A stretch of 64,000 nucleotides of DNA, from NCBI GenBank assembly GCA_022494885.1, contig JAGVSM010003706.1, positions 124,001 to 188,000 on the forward strand. Reading direction: 5' to 3'. Shown one piece after another: positions 46,549 to 58,339 of this stretch (position 1 is the first letter of the stretch; every line of letters starts with the position of its first letter). This DNA comes from Micrasema longulum (Eukaryota; Arthropoda; Insecta; Trichoptera; Brachycentridae). Position numbers and translations under genes: made by a program. The notes beneath the pieces are model-generated. The model ran no database searches. It saw nothing but the letters and a program-made list of their open reading frames with translations, and was not told the DNA's origin.

Positions 46549-46706
46549 GAAAAAGTAGCGGACTACCCCAATTGAATAATATTCTAAAAAAAGATCACGA
46601 AAGGTTTTACCATGCAGGAATGCAGGTGTTAAAATATTGTAAAATACGTGGAAGGGCGCAGTTAACCGCTTTTATTCAACCTATTCTGTCACGTACTTTA
46701 CAATAA
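46549..46706 (+). CDS. Candidate downstream exon, phase-compatible with 1a and 1b
   Basis: A pyrimidine-rich stretch ending TTATTCGTCACAG (AG at 46547-46548) precedes an open frame. With one base from exon 1a or 1b the split codon becomes Gly or Arg, then KSSGLPQLNNILKKDHERF and YHAGMQVLKYCKIRGRAQ to a TAA at 46704-46706. The joined product would be 90 or 65 residues. An internal CAG|GTGTTA at 46625 could instead be a weak donor. No domain is recognised and FB1 repeat DNA begins 28 bp after the stop, so a spurious match is a real possibility. Confidence 0.25.
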
Positions 46707-46734
46707 TTAATTGACAACATTTATTTAGGGTGTT

Positions 46735-47245
46735 ATCTAATGTATTTCAACAAATTCTCTGCCTTGACTTCCATATTCCCTTATTTAAGGTATTCTCCAT
46801 CCCTGTTGTAATTTGTTAATCTTAATGACCCCCGAGGGGGTGAAATCCAGTCTTTTGTCTATGAACATTTGGACAAACTCAAACATTGTAATGTATTTCA
46901 GTTCCTTATTATTTCATCATTGGATATACGGATTAATAGCTTAAAGCTAGAAACAATTTCAGAGGAAGCATGCAGCGAAACATCTGTTTTATAATTAATA
47001 TATTACAACAAAAATGCAAAAGATAAATGTGAAATGTATGAACTAATACATATATTTTGAAATAACAATATTTTCAGTTTTTCCAAATGTTTGTAGAGAA
47101 AATACTGGATGTCATCCCCTAGGGAGTCATTAACAACATGGAAATGATAACAGTGATGGAGAACATTTTAAATAAGGAAATATGGAAGTTAACAACAATA
47201 AAGGTTTCAGCTCTTTAACTTCCCTAAAATCAACAATGAAAGTAC
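46735..47245. mobile_element. FB1 foldback copy
   Basis: CTTCCATATTCCCTTATTTA, the CCCCCGAGGGGGT block and GAACATTTGGACAAACTCAA at 46780-46890 recur inverted at 47080-47190 (TTTCCAAATGTTTGTAGAGA, CCCCTAGGGAG, GGAAATATGGAAG). An AAAGGTTTCAGCTCTTTAAC module ends it. Confidence 0.75.
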
Positions 47246-47739
47246 CTACCCACCCCTTTCCTTAAACTGTTTATATAGATTTGTCTTTTTTCAGTTTTGC
47301 ATATTCACTATCAATTTTTTAAAATCTAATTAAGCGAAAATGTAATATTTTTTACAACCAATCCGGAAAAATAGCAAAACATAAAAACCTTCAAATCTTT
47401 TATTGTACCCCTCGCTGCAGCATCGCCAATTTGTGAGTTAGAGTGATCACCTTATTCTAGTTTCCTATATGACAGTGAAGGAATACAGTGTTAGTTACAC
47501 ATACGGTCAGAGTATGTACATTAGAGACCACGGCCATATGTCCCAGATCCCGCTTCGAAAAGGAAGAAAAACGTAGTAATACAGTAAGTAAGTAAGCATT
47601 CGGAGAATTCTACCAATACTTTATGCACTAAAACAAGAAAATAAATATAATTCGCATTCCAAAGTTCAAATTATCAAGAAAATACTGGTCCTAACACTGA
47701 TTCATCACAAAACTCTAATTGTCCTAATACCGACAGCAG
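47246..47739. other. Probable LINE 3' UTR, no gene
   Basis: It leads into the minus-strand R1-like coding fragment and may be its 3' UTR. A GTAAGTAAGTAAG run lies near 47585. Confidence 0.35.
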
Positions 47740-48425
47740 GTACAATCCTATGCAAAGACTCTAATCGTCCTCGTTGACCTCATCACCCCCGTCAAGCCGT
47801 TCAGATTTCTTTGTCTTTCAGTATACATCATCGGGTAATGCCATAGGACATGTTCAGCGGTCTGATGGGGCTCCCTGCAAGTGCATCTAGGGTCTCTCAC
47901 TAGTGCGAGGTCACATAGTTTAGCCTCTGGATAACGCGGCAATCCAGTCATTCTCCTTAAGCGTAGTCTTCTTCTTATATTTGGCAAAAATGTGTGCTTC
48001 CAGCGCTTCGCCAGAGCTGCATCTGCATCACGTGAATATCAATAAAAAAAAATTCTTTCATAAGTGGTTTTAATCTATTACCCTCTCGGTGCTAATGGTA
48101 ATCTATTACCCAATATGCCAAAGTATGAAACCGACTCACCGTTTTTTAGTAATTTCACCGCAACAGATTCCATTACCTCTAAATCTTCCGGAAGTTCTCG
48201 GGACAGATAAGACGTCTGTGGATACAGTTCTGTAAGCACCTGTGAGTGCAATTAGAGGCGTTTTCTGACCGCTCAGGAGTGTCCCGTGGACGCCACTTGA
48301 GGATGCACGATGAGCCCAAACTTGCAGCATATGTTAGTTGGGTGGCGTATGTTCTTTGGTATATTAATCGAACTCCATTACTTTTATCCCCCCGGTAGCT
48401 CTCTTTGGCCTTCGCACTTTCATAA
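47740..48425 (-). pseudogene. R1-like LINE C-terminal fragment
   Basis: Minus-strand traces in order are VWAHRASSSGVHGTLLSGQK, LIALTGAYRTVSTDVLSV, and after a shift LRLRRMTGLPRYPEAKL with RDPRCTCREPHQTAEHVLWH. The T-x-A-Y-R-T-x-S-T-D block and the C-terminal C-x-C...H...C knuckle are typical of R1/LOA-type elements. In the knuckle the last Cys position reads Tyr (W-H-Y-P), a decayed ligand. Confidence 0.75.
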
Positions 48426-48744
48426 AAAGCGAAGACGCCTCAGAAGATATTATTTTAACATGAGCCAAAAATGATCATCACTACGGGCTTCTACTCCCCA
48501 TTTCGTCTCTCCACTTCAACCTTATATGTTATCGTGTATATAATTTATTACGAGAATTTGTACATCATGTACCAATATTTTGAAACTGATAGTATATAAT
48601 GTTTTAGTAATTTACAGAAAATCCCGCTTATATTGCAAATATAGAATATGTGATTTTGTGACGTATTTTCTGTCTCACGTAGACAGTTTTCGGTCAATTC
48701 GAATACAGCTTAAGGTCCTTATCACACGCGCTTTCATGAAATAT

Positions 48745-49990
48745 AAATTTACAAACATTTTATTTATATTTATTTAGAATACAAACATGTGCACAGGTTA
48801 AATGATTATACATAGAGACTATTAAAATAAAGTATGGTCTGCCATCCAATAACATGTATTAACTTAATTGTAATAAAATAAAACGACGATGGTTTTAACT
48901 ATACAAAAAAAATGACAAGTAATTGAAATAAAAGAAATGGGAACAAAACAAGGCGGTAGAGAGAAGGGAAAAGAAGGAAACTAATGAGGAGTGGTGGGGG
49001 ATGAATGAAGGAAAGTAAAAGTGAAAAATTGCATTTCATTTGCGAGAAATAAACTGTTAGTCTCTTCTTTACCCATTATATGAAGTGTTAAATATTTCTA
49101 GACCATTAAAATTGCATGGAAAAATGTTTCCGATGATTAGTTTTTATGTTAGGAATATTGAAAATATCAGACAGTCTAGTTATTCTGGAGGGGACACGGT
49201 ATCAGTTAATTCTTGGAAATCTTACAATTTTGAAAATCAGGATCTGGTCTAAGATATCTCTTCTGTACGTTAGTGAATCCAGGTTATGAACTTTTAAAGA
49301 AGCTATATAATTTAGAAAATGCAAATGAAAATTGGTATTCTTACTTGATTCAGGATTTTTTTTTGATGACTCGATTCTATTAATACTTAATTCATGAACA
49401 GGGGATCAAATAGCAGGGCAATATTTTAGATGGGGACGCACGTTTATTATGAATAGTATTATAAATGTATTCAAGTTTTTAAAAGATTTACACAGCCGCA
49501 TAATACATCCAGTCATTTTGTACGCCTTTATTATGTTTATAGTATTTTTTTCTATATTCACATATTTTGTTTCTATTGTAATTTAATTTTGCGTCCAAAA
49601 GTCTTCCTATGTCAAGTATTTCGTTTGCTTCTCTAATTACATTTTCACTTATCATATAGTTGTAGTTTGTTTTATTTTTCATTCGAGTGAACGATATTTT
49701 GTAATATTTAGAAACATTGATATGAAGTTTGTTTTCAATACAGTAATTTGATCATGCATCTAAGTCTTGTTGTAATTTTGCACAATCATTTCCATACCTA
49801 CCCTTTAGATAAATGTTTTTTATCGTCAGCGTAACAAATGTAATGGTCATTTTTGAAACATAATTGAATATCATAAATAAAGGCATCGAATAAAAGTGGC
49901 CCAAGGTGTGATCCATGTGGTACACCAGACGGGATGGAGATCAAATCATGGATATGTAAGCGTTTTAAATTATTTTAAATATAGGATTTT
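48745..49990 (-). pseudogene. Jockey/CR1-like LINE with reverse-transcriptase core relic
   Basis: On the minus strand, SIPSGVPHGSHLGPLLFDAF corresponds to motif B (GVPQGSxLGPLLF) and YICYADDKKH to the catalytic motif C with both Asp kept. DLDA, IENKLHINVSKYYKISFTR and a 64-codon frame at 49488-49682 follow. The 3' UTR runs down to an A-rich end near 48750 and includes a purine-rich stretch (48940-49020). Several shifts show that it is inactive. Confidence 0.8.
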
Positions 49991-50099
49991 TGCGTTTAAA
50001 TTCTTATTGACGCCGAATAACGCCGAATAATATGCATAACAATTCTTATAATAACTGTCATAATAATATGTAGATTATTGGCTGGATCGCAGATTAAAA

Positions 50100-50290
50100 A
50101 GTTTCCGAAAGACGAAACCTAAAATCTGATTTGTTGATTAAAGTACAAGCCATCTTTAATTGCCATGAAAGGTAAATGTTATATACTAGTATTTTATAAA
50201 AGGTTAAATGTTCTTCATCTCTGTTTTAATGTATAGATATCTCCCAGGAGGGTTGAATCCGTTTACAAAAATTAAGACCAACTCAAAAAT
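50100..50290. repeat. FB1 fragment
   Basis: AAATGTTCTTCATCTCTGTT and CTCCCAGGAGGGTTGAATCC match the outer module of FB1 (compare 46800-46860). The matching arm is not present nearby. Confidence 0.5.
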
Positions 50291-50356
50291 AAAATATATA
50301 TGTTATCTAATACAGTATTTAGTACCTACCTGCGTCTACGTAAATAGTAAAGTATA

Positions 50357-50998
50357 TTGAAATTTAGTAAGGTATGCAAAATAAAACACTTTTATTAGAT
50401 TCAATGAGGAACTTCAGCCCTACAGGAAATTGGATACAAAAAATGTTTTCTTACGCGGGGTAAATTAGAGCATTAAATTGTACTCCAAAGTTTCTTGAAA
50501 ATGTATAGAAAAGATAATAAAAAATATTTTGATAAAAACGCACTACTTTAAATGACGTCACTGGTTCATGTGAATCAACCTATGATCTGAGAGCTATGGA
50601 AGATTTCCGGTCTGCTTGTCGCTTCTGGACCAAAGGGAAGAACTGAATGAGAATAAGCGGAAATGAACCTCTGACGTTTCACGCGGAGTTATTTCAGAAA
50701 TACAAAACTTTGAAAAATCGTAGCGCTGATGATAATACGATATATAAAAATGTTTTTTTTTATTTTACTTAGTTTAACAGTTTATTAACAAATAAAAAAT
50801 TTTTAAAAAACCACTGAACTTCCTTATTCTACTTTTATTTTTTTCAAACATATGTGACGCGTTTCGTCTTATTAGGAAAAACTTTGAGTTTGATAATATC
50901 CTAACGAGACGAAACACGTTACATATATTTTTAAAATTTAAAAATATAATTAAATCCAATAAAAGTGTTTTATTTTGGATACCTTACCAAATTTCATT
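50357..50998. mobile_element. DNA element with ~42-bp terminal inverted repeats
   Basis: TTGAAATTTAGTAAGGTATG CAAAATAAAACACTTTTATT at the left matches the right end in reverse with three or four mismatches. Inside, TGACGCGTTTCGTCTT and GAGACGAAACACGTTA (50850-50935) form a second inverted pair near the right end. No transposase. A truncated relative is at 36480-36900. Confidence 0.8.
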
Positions 50999-52029
50999 AC
51001 GGAATTCTCCCAATTATCTGCATACACAATACATAAAGTGTATTGACCAGCGGGAAAACTTTTGTAACCTAAAATATCGTATTGATAACTGTATACAGTG
51101 ATGATTGCCATCGCAAAACTTTTAAATTACCACAATGATTTTTTCTTTTGTATTTTGGGCGTTAGATTATTAACTGAATTTATAAAATAATAATAAAAAA
51201 TAAGTGCATATTTTATTCCACATTTATTTATAATTTTTACCAGTGATTGGGTTTTGTCGTGACCGACATCGTCAGACTGATGGGAGACTAAACAAATTTC
51301 TGTGTTATACACAAGTGCATTCAGGGGTTGTTAATCATAAATTCATATAATTACGGGAGTAAACGAGAGAAAACCTGGTCACCGGTAAAAAATATAAATA
51401 AAAGCAGAATAAAACTATGTTTTATTATTATTAAAATTAAAATGCAGTTCCATCGAGAAATGTCAGTAGAAAAACTAAATTTATACTGAATTTATATGTT
51501 AAATAACTAATATTATAAACGTTTAATGCCATCACCTTTGTAACGAAGCAGTTAAAGTAAGAACATTCCAGAGTCTGTTTTCCAATGTACACAAGGCACC
51601 TGAGGAATTTAGGTTATTGTATTTGTTTCTTATTTCGTCACAACATAACGTCACATTCCACGCTGCATTTGTTGTGCTTGGGTACCTACCGAAGGCGCCA
51701 TCTTGTAATGTCCGCACGTGGATCGCACATTCCGTTTTTAAAGTTTGATCTTCAAAACTTCTACCATCGACCTAATATGTGTAGAACGAATACCCAGAGC
51801 TATAATGTAGCGATTTCCAGTTCTTAAAGCATTCGTTACATAATATTACTAATGTGACGGTACTTCCATAGAAGCCCATAAGCCGGCTCGCCTAACATAC
51901 CATGCATATGTTTACAGGATATTGTTTATCTTCACATGTCATAATATTTTATTTTTTTACCCAAAAATTTAACTTTGGTGGCCATTTTCAACGAGTTGTA
52001 CATAACTCACTATTAGAAAATTAAAACTA
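50999..52029. other. No gene assigned
   Basis: The stretch 51540-51830 is less AT-rich and has open frames on both strands (60-80 codons) without a recognised domain. It could be a LINE C-terminus or an unrecognised exon. Confidence 0.35.
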
Positions 52030-52116
52030 AGTTGGGGTAGAGTGGGGTTCGAACCTCGGACCTCTGATCCGTGAGTCTGCAACACTAGCCACGGAACCAC
52101 AACCCGATTCAAATAT
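52030..52116 (-). repeat. SINE-C copy, intact tRNA-like head
   Basis: The minus strand reads GGGTTGTGGTTCCGTGGCTA, TGCAGACTCACGGATCAGAG and a perfect B box GGTTCGAACCC. It is the reference copy for the family here. Confidence 0.75.
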
Positions 52117-52179
52117 GGCTTCTTGGTGCTCTGTAGACTCCACTGAAAGCCCCTTCCACTTACCCGGATTCGTTTTATC

Positions 52180-52350
52180 GGCGGCCTCCGTGGTGTAGTG
52201 GTCAAGACGTTTGACTCATACACGTTCCGGGTTCGATTCCCGATGAGAACTCCAAAAATTAAAAAAAAAGTGATTTTTCTCAAGCCTGGGTCTTCTGTGA
52301 TGTAATTCACCACTGTAATTAGGTCTCCTGGCCTGTTGTGGCGCAAAATA
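52180..52350 (+). repeat. SINE-B copy, full length
   Basis: GCGGCCTCCGTGGTGTAGTG (A box) and GGGTTCGATTCCCGATG (B box) lead to TTTTTCTCAAGCCTGGGTCT and the CACCACTG part. It is head-to-head with the SINE-C copy 65 bp to the left. Confidence 0.8.
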
Positions 52351-52719
52351 AATAAATCGAAATGAAAAAAAATCAATTAATTTTAAGGTCTTTTGGCCTC
52401 TTTGCAGATTCGCGCATTGCAAAAACTGAAATTATTTTTAATTTGTAGATTGTTCTAATGTAGTGAATGTTTTCACGCTTCTGATTTATTTTTAATGAGC
52501 TAGCTTACTGATAAACACTGGGTAGGTAGTGTAGAATTAGTTAAAATTACTGCACAAATGTATAATATACTTATCACTTAACGTTGGTTAAGTACGTATT
52601 ATATGAGTATAACTTCGCACTTTCTATTACATAAAAAAGCTTTGCGTATAATACAAGCAAAAATTCAGCGCAGTGCCTTATACATCATCGGGTGTCGATG
52701 TGTGCCAGAATATATTTTT
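52351..52719. other. No feature seen
   Basis: AT-rich. Confidence 0.45.
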
Positions 52720-53500
52720 TTTTAATAAATAAACATTTCATGTATTTTTAGCAAAATATACATATTTTTTGTATTTATTTAACACTTTACATCCATTTAC
52801 AATTTATATACATATAAGGCCGGGCGTATTTCTTTGAGACAATTTTTTCCTACCTACCCAAACCTTTGAGTTTGAGAAAATTACAAGAACATTGACATAT
52901 TCTAGGTAATTATGCAGAATCTTATAATTTTATACAAAAATTCACTACAAATTTACTTTATACTATGCAGAGAGGAAAAAAGAGGTGATGGGAAGGAAAA
53001 AAGAGGGAGAAAGGAACAACTCAAACATTTAAATAGTGACATTTCAATCTTTATTTAAATTTAAATAAGGAAGGGGCGTCTTTAACATTAGTGGGTAGAT
53101 TATTCCACAATCGAGCAGCTACTACTGTGGAAGAGGGGGCAAGATAATTAAAGCGGTGAAGGGGTCTTAAAAAGGTTGTAATAGAGGTTGAAAGAGCTCT
53201 CTAAAATAAACAGGCGGAGTGGGATTATTTAAAATATTGTGAAGAAGTAATATAATGTAAATGTTTATTCTATGCCTGAGCCAGTGTAGTTGCGTGCAGT
53301 ATTTGGTTATGTGGTCAAATTTGGGAAGATTAAAGATATAACGTATACAAACATTCTGCAATCATTCCAACTTACCAAGCAGTGCAGAATTAGCACCTGG
53401 GTAACAGACATCTGAATAATCAGAGAGTGGACTAATGTTTTCTTAACATTGATTAGCAAGAAATTCTGCAATATTTTAAGTGAGTGAAAACTGCTTTAAA
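52720..53500 (-). pseudogene. CR1/L2-like LINE 3' end
   Basis: The minus-strand frame VCIRYIFNLPKFDHIT-KYC, QLHWLRHRINIYIILLLHNI and LNNPTPPVYFRELFQ is the C-terminal block (LxWL..R..., then P.YL..LF) of CR1/L2 proteins. AALWNNLPTNVKD-like coding is decayed near 53090-53130. The A-rich 3' end lies toward 52720 and a purine-rich run sits at 52970-53030, as in the LINE at 48745. Confidence 0.75.
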
Positions 53501-54879
53501 GTTTACGACTAACTTCATTAACCTGATCGTGCCACTCTAAATGCTTATTTAGTGCATGATACTATATTTAAAAATATAAAACCTAAAAGTCTTATTAATA
53601 AACAAACAAATGGATAAATAATTTTTAGTCGACCAAATTATTAATACTTGTATTTAAGATATATTTTGGGTAAAAATTCTCAAGCAGTGGATTGTAAATG
53701 TTTAAACAGGTGGATTTTTTATTGGTCTGGAGAAACCGTCCCACGAGGTTTCGAGATTTATTCAATATAATTTTAGAGTTAAATGCAGTTATTTAAAGTA
53801 ATGGTCATTGATCAGTAACAGACAATGATCGGTAGATGATTTTTTAACTCAATTGTTTTCTATTTGAATTCCTCATTGATTTAAAATTTTCGAATAACTA
53901 ATTATTTGATATTTTCTTAAATGGCTTTTTTGAAACCGCTAAACAAAAAGTAACATGAAATTCCATACACTGTAACTTTTTAAAATAATTTTCAAATAGT
54001 ATTTTTTTATGTAAGCAAACGTAAATTGATAGTAAAAATAGATTGTCCACTTACAATACATACAAAAAAGTAGAACAACATTGGCTAAGAGGCATTTCTC
54101 AGTGATAGGTCCAAGGATCTCTTGCAGGATCAGATGACAAAGGAGCCTGAATCCTTTTTAAAATAATGCAACTCTGGTTTGAGTAATTGGTTTTTTATAA
54201 TAGGAGTGGTTCACTGTGAAAGAATATGTAAAAAATACTGGTGAAAGTAATGTGGAGATACCCAGTTATACCTATAAATATATGCCATGTAATATTTAGG
54301 TATTGATATAATATGTATGTCTAAATATGAAATGTAAATATGTATATGAATGTATGAACATGTGTGTATGCGCGTGCATGTATAGCTCTGGCTGGTCCAC
54401 AGTTGTGTGGAGAAATTTTATTCGGCACAACAGGAAAAGGGTGCCAAATGCTGCTTTTAGCTCGCATACAAAGTTTGAATCGGATATCATCTTCTGTCTT
54501 CGGATTGACTTTGAAATACATGTTTTTTCGTTAAATTCTTAAAGCAAGGTTTTTTAATGTGGGTGTTCAAAACAATTTGAAATTGTAAATGTAACATTTA
54601 TTATAAGAAAAAGTTTTCGAAAATGGTACCCCTAAAATATTATTTATCATATTATAATATAATTATCAATAATATTGATAAGTGCAAATATCTTCTTCTG
54701 AATTTCAGTATGATTTTTCGAAACTTAATTTGGGTTTCTATAAAGCCTTCCCTCTCAAACTTTCTGCACAATGTGGCTGAAGCTTCTGTCACGTTCTTTA
54801 TTGCTCTTTGGGGTATGATATGGCAGGCGCGGACGATAGTTTTCTTTCTCCTTTTTGAGTGAACAGTTGGATGTCTTCG
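53501..54879. other. No gene assigned
   Basis: A (ATGTATG)-rich low-complexity stretch is at 54310-54380. Open frames at 54296-54542 lie on both strands without a domain. Confidence 0.4.
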
Positions 54880-55935
54880 TCAGATATCAATTTCAATATT
54901 GCTGGTTCAGTTGCCAGTCAATAATATCAGTGTAATATGATGAATAAAATTTTACATCAGGAAGTTGGATCAGTTGAAGTCACGGCTGCCAGTTCACGGC
55001 TGTGCGGCTCAGAGTCGGTCTGCATTGAGAACAATAATTCAGGGTTTGCGAAGTAGATATTGTTACGGTTTCTTTGAATTACCGGATCTGTTGTGGCTTT
55101 CAGTTCCGTGGGCAAATATCTTATTGCAGTAATGAGTTTAAAAAATTCCGTACTCCCTATTTACAGGAAGGGGGAATTTTGATAGAAAACCATGTCGGAG
55201 CATAAACATTGACGACATTTGTTGCAAGAATTACTATGTTTTTAGAAGGAGATCCGCCAAAACGCACAATTTAATTAGCACGAGTTAGCTGTTGGGCATG
55301 AAAAATTTTGCCTGGTAATTAATTTCCTGAATCTTCAAGGTCTACGCCTTATGAAACCGCTACGACTATTCTGTATAAATATGTTTAGGCTATGGCAAAT
55401 CTTTTTTTAGGACATTCGGGCAATTCTGCTAAAATGGGTTGAAACAGAAGTGGGGGGCTCTTTTCATACGTTTTTGGATATTTTTTCATTGAACTTGAAA
55501 ATAACTTTGGTCCCGATGTGCTGTCATTAATGTATAGATACAAGTCTTAGAAGGGCAATTCGTTTGTATGCAGCAGGCAGGTAATCCGCGTTAACTTTTT
55601 TCTAACCTCTCTTCAAGGAGATGTATCACACCTACATATTTACCAACGTTTACATTCGTTCCATCACTCCCAACTGCAAGTAAAAGTTCCATTGATATTT
55701 CTGATTCCAATAAAAAATCGGTGATTGCTATATTATTTCTTCAGTTATGCCAAAAGCTGGTGTAATGTAACCAAAAAATGTTAACACCGGTTCCATGATC
55801 AATGAAATATGCTCTTTTTATTCTCTGTCCATTTCCCAATAAGTTTTGTTCCATCCGTCGAAGAATAAAGCAGGTATTTTTAGGACATTGTCTCTTGTGG
55901 CCAATTTCGAGCTGTGTTGTGTTTTCGGCGAAGCT
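54880..55935 (-). pseudogene. Decayed transposase-like gene, family uncertain
   Basis: Scattered minus-strand traces keep an order: STDGTKLIGKW, GTNVN (55630 region), TCLLHTNELPF, STSGPKLFSSS, ELPECPKKR, QLTRANCV and LPTELKATTDPVIQRN, IYFANPELL. This matches my memory of a multicopy arthropod family with a conserved Leu-His-Thr-Asn-Glu-Leu-Pro motif that is usually annotated only as uncharacterised. Stops and shifts occur every few dozen codons. Confidence 0.4.
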
Positions 55936-55947
55936 TATTTTTTATCA

Positions 55948-56810
55948 ATAACGCGCTGAACCCGGCAATGCTTTGCTATTGATAGAATTGAGTACTCGTG
56001 GATATATAGATTAAATGAACACAATCGAAAGTTTGACACTAATTATTGTATTTAGTTCAAATTAGATATGTACATAAACATGATTATTTTAGTGTTTCGG
56101 ATCACATAAATTGTAAGGATATGCGGTGACAGCAAAGTTTGATAAATATGAATTTGAACTTTCTTTTTTCTGTCACTGTCTTGCAGATGCCTCCTCGATA
56201 CTGTACGAAGAAGACAACTGCATGTCGGACCTTTTATGTCTAGTTAAAAATATACAAATCGACGTTTCGTTGCTCCATTTTCTGCGCCTAAAAACTGAAG
56301 CAATTTTGTAAATTTTTTTAGACAGAGTATCAAAATATTTTTTTCTGTATCTGTATGTTTTGCGTTTTTCAAAAATAGTTTTTATATTTGTATAACGTGC
56401 GCCCGAATACAGCTGATAAAACTGGTCATTTTTACAGGTTTTTGGATGGTTCTAGTTCCCATTATAAATAATTTTTCAAAAAACAAAACTATAGGAACAC
56501 GCCAATGGTAAATATCTAGAGTATACGGGAAAATGTTTGTACGAAATAAAGTCAGACCCCGTTTCCCCTTAAGATAAAGATATTGCTTAGTAATGCTTTT
56601 ACTTAACCATAAAAACAGGTTCGGTTTTCTCAAAGAAAACCATTGACTTATTTATAAACATAGACGCACCCTGAGCCCTCTAAAGTCAATTTACTTGTTT
56701 CCAAAAGCTGAGTTATGCCCAACATATATTTAGTTATTCTTAAATCGCCTGCATTTCATTCGAAACTAAAATGCTCGATTGTGTCGTGAAAGCGTGTAAA
56801 AACTATTCGG
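55948..56810 (-). repeat. REP2 copy, inverted, full length
   Basis: It mirrors 24330-25232 from GCAATGCTTTGCTATTGA (left) to TGCTCGATTGTGTCGTGAAA (right), and includes AAGTCAGACCCCGTTTCC in the middle. Confidence 0.7.
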
Positions 56811-56839
56811 ATAAACGTAAATAAGATAGTGTAACTTTT

Positions 56840-58165
56840 CATTTATAAATAGGTACATACTCACTTGTTATGATTGAATTCCAAAACTTGAAATGATAAA
56901 TATACAAAGATAGAATTATTTTTGTAAATGTCATCTGCTCTTACCAACAAAGATACACTTTACAGGGGTAGGCGCTCGAAGTGTTACGAACTTCACGCTG
57001 ATATAGCAACCAAACGGCTAATGACAGTGCGCTCATGTTTTGACACGTGTCAGCGTGTTATATTGGTAATAATTCTACGGAAGCACGTTTTTTAAATATA
57101 TAAAATACAAAAAGATTTAACGTATGCAAAAAAGGCAGTTTGCCAAGCAAGAGCAAAGGTGTTAAAACACTTTTTCATCAGAAAATTTGGTCTTTTCTGA
57201 TGAAAATATTTTGACGGTTCAGAAATTTGTAAACAAACAAAAGATCGTGTATGGTTACAGTGCAAATTAAAAAACAATTAAGACCAGCGAATTGCTCTGC
57301 GAAAGCAAGCACCTGCATCAGTGATGGTTTGGGGCGCGGTAACTGCCACAGGACGCTCACCACTCGCTTTCATTGAACAGGGCGTAAAGGTAAATCAGAA
57401 AATCTACCGTGAAAAGATTTAAATCGATGCGTTGTTACCTTGGGCACGTAACAAATTCGGTAGATATCATCGGGCGTTTCAACAAGACTCGGAACCATCC
57501 CATAAAGCCCGTGAAACCCGATGTTTTTTATAAGAAAAAGTTCGTAGCTTTATTTCATCACAACAGTGGCCTCCATATTCCCCGGACTTAAACCCAATGG
57601 ACTTTTTCATATGGTTTATTCTAGAGGCCAAAGTATCAGCTAAAAAATATGAGACGGTCGACGCCAAAGAATGGGACAAAATACTATCAGACCACATTCG
57701 TGCAGCGTGTGAAGCCTTCATGGACAGACTCGATGCTTTTACCCGCGCTAGAAATATAACTTTTTTTAAAAATTAAAATGTTTTAACGATATACCGATGT
57801 TTTTAAAATAAAAAAATCAATATTGATAAAATTACTAAATTTTCAATTTTCATTTTCTTCGAGTGCCGACTCCTGTATATTGGAATACGATTTTCAAAAA
57901 GTAATATAATATGTAACAGTTAATATTACCTAACTACCGAAAATTCAGTAAAAATAAATAAATATGTAGAAATTAAAAGGAATTTAAGGAAATAATCTGA
58001 CTGGGATCCATAAAACGCTAATTTTGTTCGAAAACATTAAATTACAAACCTTTTTTATAAAAACAAAAAATAGCATTCTTAGATTTTTTTAATAAACACA
58101 TTTTAAATGAATGCAGTCCGGTTGATCGATGAGTAAAATATTTACGCTCCTAACTTTTTTCTTGA
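56840..58165 (+). repeat. REP1 copy c, split by maT element
   Basis: ACTTGTTATGATTGAATTCC and AAAGATAGAATTATTTTTGT (left), and GGAATACGATTTTCAAAAAG through GGGATCCATAAAACGC and GAATGCAGTCCGGTTGATCG (right), follow the order of copies a and b. The maT element lies between. Confidence 0.75.
56961..57877 (+). mobile_element. maT/mori-type mariner (DD37D), degraded transposase
   Basis: TACAGGGGTAGGCGCTCGAA G at 56961-56981 is matched by the reverse complement of 57857-57877 (18 of 21), with TA at both outer edges. Inside, ASVMVWGAVTATGRSPLAFI, QQDSEPSHKARE, WPPYSPDLNPMDFFIW and EAKVSAKKY read in order. The second and third catalytic Asp codons are at 57486 and 57600, leaving 37 residues between them: the DD37D spacing of the maT/mori group. 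One in-frame stop lies between them and earlier frames are broken. It cuts the DNA in the nucleus when active. This copy is dead but its ends survive. Confidence 0.85.
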
Positions 58166-58339
58166 ATAAGTTCTCTCTGTTTCCCAAAATATTGTGTTAT
58201 TTTAGCTTTTTTTTACATAGAGAAATACTTCTTCGTGAAGCTCACCATTAGGCTTGAAGTGACATATTTGCCATATGTTCCTATAACGTTAAACATGAAT
58301 TTGTGTAAAAAAGAGTACTTACAGGGAATTTCATGGCAT

